A stretch of 15,494 bases of DNA. It comes from Gallionellaceae bacterium. GTDB taxonomy: Bacteria > Pseudomonadota > Gammaproteobacteria > Burkholderiales > Gallionellaceae. Positions 13,442 to 15,494 of this stretch are shown here, in pieces. Each line of letters starts with the position of its first letter. Positions within the stretch are counted from its first letter, which is position 1. The notes under the pieces are model-generated. The model worked only from the letters and a program-made list of their open reading frames with translations. It had not been told where the DNA came from and ran no database searches. The translations under genes were made by a program, and so were the position numbers. The stretch is from positions 6,817 through 22,310 of the forward strand of contig DMCN01000028.1 in the NCBI GenBank assembly GCA_003445795.1, written 5' to 3'.

Positions 13442-15494
13442 TTAACCCTTCAACTTCGCAAACGCCGCCGCCATCGCCCCACCCATTGCAGGTTGCGCAG
13501 GCGCACGGCTGGCAGGTTTAGGCGCAGGCTTCCCCTGCCCGCTCCGCTCACGCGGCTCATGTTTCACCTCCACCTTACCTCCAGCCTGCGGCGCCGCATC
13601 CGTCAAGCGCATGGTCAACGCGATGCGCTTGCGCTTCACATCCACCTCCAGCACCTTCACCTTCACCACCTGCCCCGCCTTCACCACGGTGTGCGGGTCT
13701 TTGACGAATTTGTCGGCGAGTGCGGAGATGTGCACCAGACCATCCTGATGCACGCCGATATCCACGAACGCGCCGAACGCCGCCACATTGGTCACCACGC
13801 CTTCGAGGATCATGCCGGGTTCCAGGTCTTTCAGTTCTTCCACGCCTTCCTTGAAGGTCGCGGTGGTGAACTCGGGGCGCGGGTCGCGGCCGGGCTTTTC
13901 CAGTTCCTTGAGGATGTCGGTGATGGTCGGGATGCCGAACTGCTCGTTCGCGTACTTGGCAGGATTGAGCGCGCGCAGCAGTGCGCCGTTGCCGATCACG
14001 CCTTTGATCTCCTGCTTGATGTCGGCGAGGATCTTTTGCACCAGCGGATACGATTCGGGGTGGACAGCCGAAGCATCGAGCGGATCGTTGCCGTCCATGA
14101 TGCGCAAGAAGCCCGCCGCCTGTTCAAAAGTCTTGTCGCCCAGGCGCGGTACTTCGCGCAATTCGGCGCGGCTGTTGAACCTGCCTTTCAGGTCGCGCTG
14201 GTTAACGATGGCTTGCGCCACGCTGCTGCTCAAGCCGGAAACGCGCGCCAGCAAAGGCACCGATGCCGTGTTCACATCCACGCCCACCGCATTCACGCAA
14301 TCTTCCACCACCGCATCCAGCGAACGCGCCAACTGGAACTGGCTCACGTCGTGCTGGTATTGGCCCACGCCGATCGACTTGGGATTGATCTTCACCAACT
14401 CGGCCAGCGGGTCTTGCAGGCGGCGCGCGATGGACACCGCACCGCGTAGCGATACATCCAGCTCCGGCAATTCGCGCGAGGCGAATTCGGAAGCGGAATA
14501 CACTGAGGCACCTGCTTCGGAAACAACGATGCTGGTCATCTTCAATTCAGGGCGCAGCTTGATCAGGTCGCGCGCCAGCTTGTCCGTCTCGCGCGAGGCC
14601 GTGCCGTTGCCGATGGAGATCACCGTCACGCGGTGCTTCTCGGCCAACTGCGACAGGACATGCAAGGACCCATCCCAATCATTGCGCGGCTGGTGCGGAT
14701 AGATGGTGGCGGTATCCACCACCTTGCCGGTCTCGTCCACCACCGCCACCTTCACGCCGGTGCGGATGCCGGGGTCCAGCCCCATGGTCACGCGCGGCCC
14801 GGCGGGTGCGGCCAGCAGCAGTGCTTTCAGGTTGAGCGCGAACACATTGATGGCCTCGGTGTCGGCCTTGCTGCGCAGCGCGCCCATCAGCTCGGTCTCC
14901 AGATGCATGAACATCTTCACGCGCCAGGTCCAGCGCACGGTGTCCAGCAGCCAGCGATCGGCGGGACGGTTCATGTCCTTGATGTTGAAACGCGCGGCGA
15001 TGCGCATCTCGCAGGGATTGTGCGGTGAGGCCCAGGTCGGCTTCTCTTCTTCCGTATCCAGACGCAGTTGCACATCCAGCATCTCTTCGCGGCGACCGCG
15101 GAACACCGCAAGCGCGCGGTGCGAAGGAATGGTGTTGATGGATTCGGAATAATCGAAGTAGTCGGCATATTTCTCCGCCGCTGCTTCCTTGCCCTCGACC
15201 ACTTTCGATTCGACCACGCCGTGATCCTGCAAGTATTCGCGCAGGCTTTGCAGCAGCGTCGCATCCTCGGCGAAGCGCTCCATCAGTATCTGGCGCGCGC
15301 CGTCCAGCGCCGCCTTCGCGTCCGGCACGCCGGGATTGCTGTCGCCCAACTCGTTGGTGAACGCCTCTTTCAGATACTTGGCCGCTTCCTCTTCCGGGTT
15401 CAGCGAAGGATTTTCCAGCAGCGCATCGGCCAGCGGCTCCAGCCCCGCCTCCAAGGCGATTTGCGCCTTGGTGCGGCGCTTGGGCTTGTAGGGC
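13442..15494 (-). CDS. tex: Tex, S1-domain RNA-binding transcription accessory protein (N-terminus beyond window)
   Basis: About 683 C-terminal residues of Tex are present; roughly 90-100 N-terminal residues lie beyond the right edge. The frame continues to the last base as PYKPKRRTKAQIALEAGLEP, a Tex hallmark, and the TTG at 15454 is an internal Leu, not a start. Parts in order: the helical N-terminal region; a YqgF/RuvC-like domain with MGLDPGIRTG (near 14770-14795); tandem helix-hairpin-helix motifs (about 14090-14300, with ARVSGLSSSVAQAIV and LREVPRLGDKTFEQ); and an S1 RNA-binding domain (about 13606-13826). The tail is Ala/Pro/Lys-rich and low-complexity. Tex binds nucleic acids and affects transcription and stress or toxin expression in several bacteria; its exact role is unsettled. 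It is a housekeeping neighbour with no evident link to Pel. The stop at 13442 is directly followed by the repeat cluster. Confidence 0.96.
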   Translation of the reverse strand, partial: PYKPKRRTKAQIALEAGLEPLADALLENPSLNPEEEAAKYLKEAFTNELGDSNPGVPDAKAALDGARQILMERFAEDATLLQSLREYLQDHGVVESKVVEGKEAAAEKYADYFDYSESINTIPSHRALAVFRGRREEMLDVQLRLDTEEEKPTWASPHNPCEMRIAARFNIKDMNRPADRWLLDTVRWTWRVKMFMHLETELMGALRSKADTEAINVFALNLKALLLAAPAGPRVTMGLDPGIRTGVKVAVVDETGKVVDTATIYPHQPRNDWDGSLHVLSQLAEKHRVTVISIGNGTASRETDKLARDLIKLRPELKMTSIVVSEAGASVYSASEFASRELPELDVSLRGAVSIARRLQDPLAELVKINPKSIGVGQYQHDVSQFQLARSLDAVVEDCVNAVGVDVNTASVPLLARVSGLSSSVAQAIVNQRDLKGRFNSRAELREVPRLGDKTFEQAAGFLRIMDGNDPLDASAVHPESYPLVQKILADIKQEIKGVIGNGALLRALNPAKYANEQFGIPTITDILKELEKPGRDPRPEFTTATFKEGVEELKDLEPGMILEGVVTNVAAFGAFVDIGVHQDGLVHISALADKFVKDPHTVVKAGQVVKVKVLEVDVKRKRIALTMRLTDAAPQAGGKVEVKHEPRERSGQGKPAPKPASRAPAQPAMGGAMAAAFAKLKG

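Overview
The window looks like chromosomal DNA of a betaproteobacterium. The GC content is moderate to high, the proteins have a betaproteobacterial flavour, and the intergenic palindromic repeats (CCCTGAGCCTGTCGAAGGG type) are common in that class. A Gallionellaceae/Nitrosomonadales-like host is a guess; there is no rRNA or other marker to prove it.

About 80% of the window, all on the minus strand from 12321 down to the left edge, is one operon for the Pel exopolysaccharide. Transcribed right to left, it holds a PelX-like nucleotide-sugar C4-epimerase, pelA (periplasmic hydrolase/deacetylase), pelB (TPR scaffold plus outer-membrane barrel), pelC (outer-membrane lipoprotein), pelD (c-di-GMP receptor), pelE (inner-membrane TPR protein), pelF (GT4 glycosyltransferase) and pelG (membrane protein, cut by the left edge). 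Gene order matches Pseudomonas pelABCDEFG, with the epimerase added in front. Most junctions overlap (GTGA, ATGA, 8 bp, 13 bp), so translation is probably coupled. The likely scheme is that the epimerase makes UDP-GalNAc from UDP-GlcNAc, PelF polymerises it on the cytoplasmic side, PelD/PelE/PelG form the c-di-GMP-gated membrane complex, PelA trims and deacetylates the chain, and PelB/PelC export it.

Upstream of the operon (12322-12691) lies the most informative non-coding DNA. On the minus strand there is an exact -24/-12 sigma-54 promoter (TGGCACGCACGTTGCT). A perfect 8-bp-arm palindrome about 95 bp upstream of the predicted start site could be an enhancer-binding-protein site, and a 7-bp hairpin sits at the very 5' end of the predicted mRNA. 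This predicts RpoN plus an NtrC-family activator for pel expression, on top of allosteric c-di-GMP control through PelD.

To the right, a divergent 123-aa protein of unknown function (12692-13063, plus strand) has its own possible sigma-70 promoter and ends at a strong, possibly bidirectional terminator. Region 13141-13440 is a cluster of four palindromic repeats. The 3' part of tex, encoding an S1-domain RNA-binding transcription accessory protein, fills the right end on the minus strand and is cut by the window edge.

I found no transposase, CRISPR array, tRNA or rRNA. I do not see a wholly new biosynthetic system. The new-looking aspects are the promoter architecture, the unknown divergent protein and the repeat cluster.
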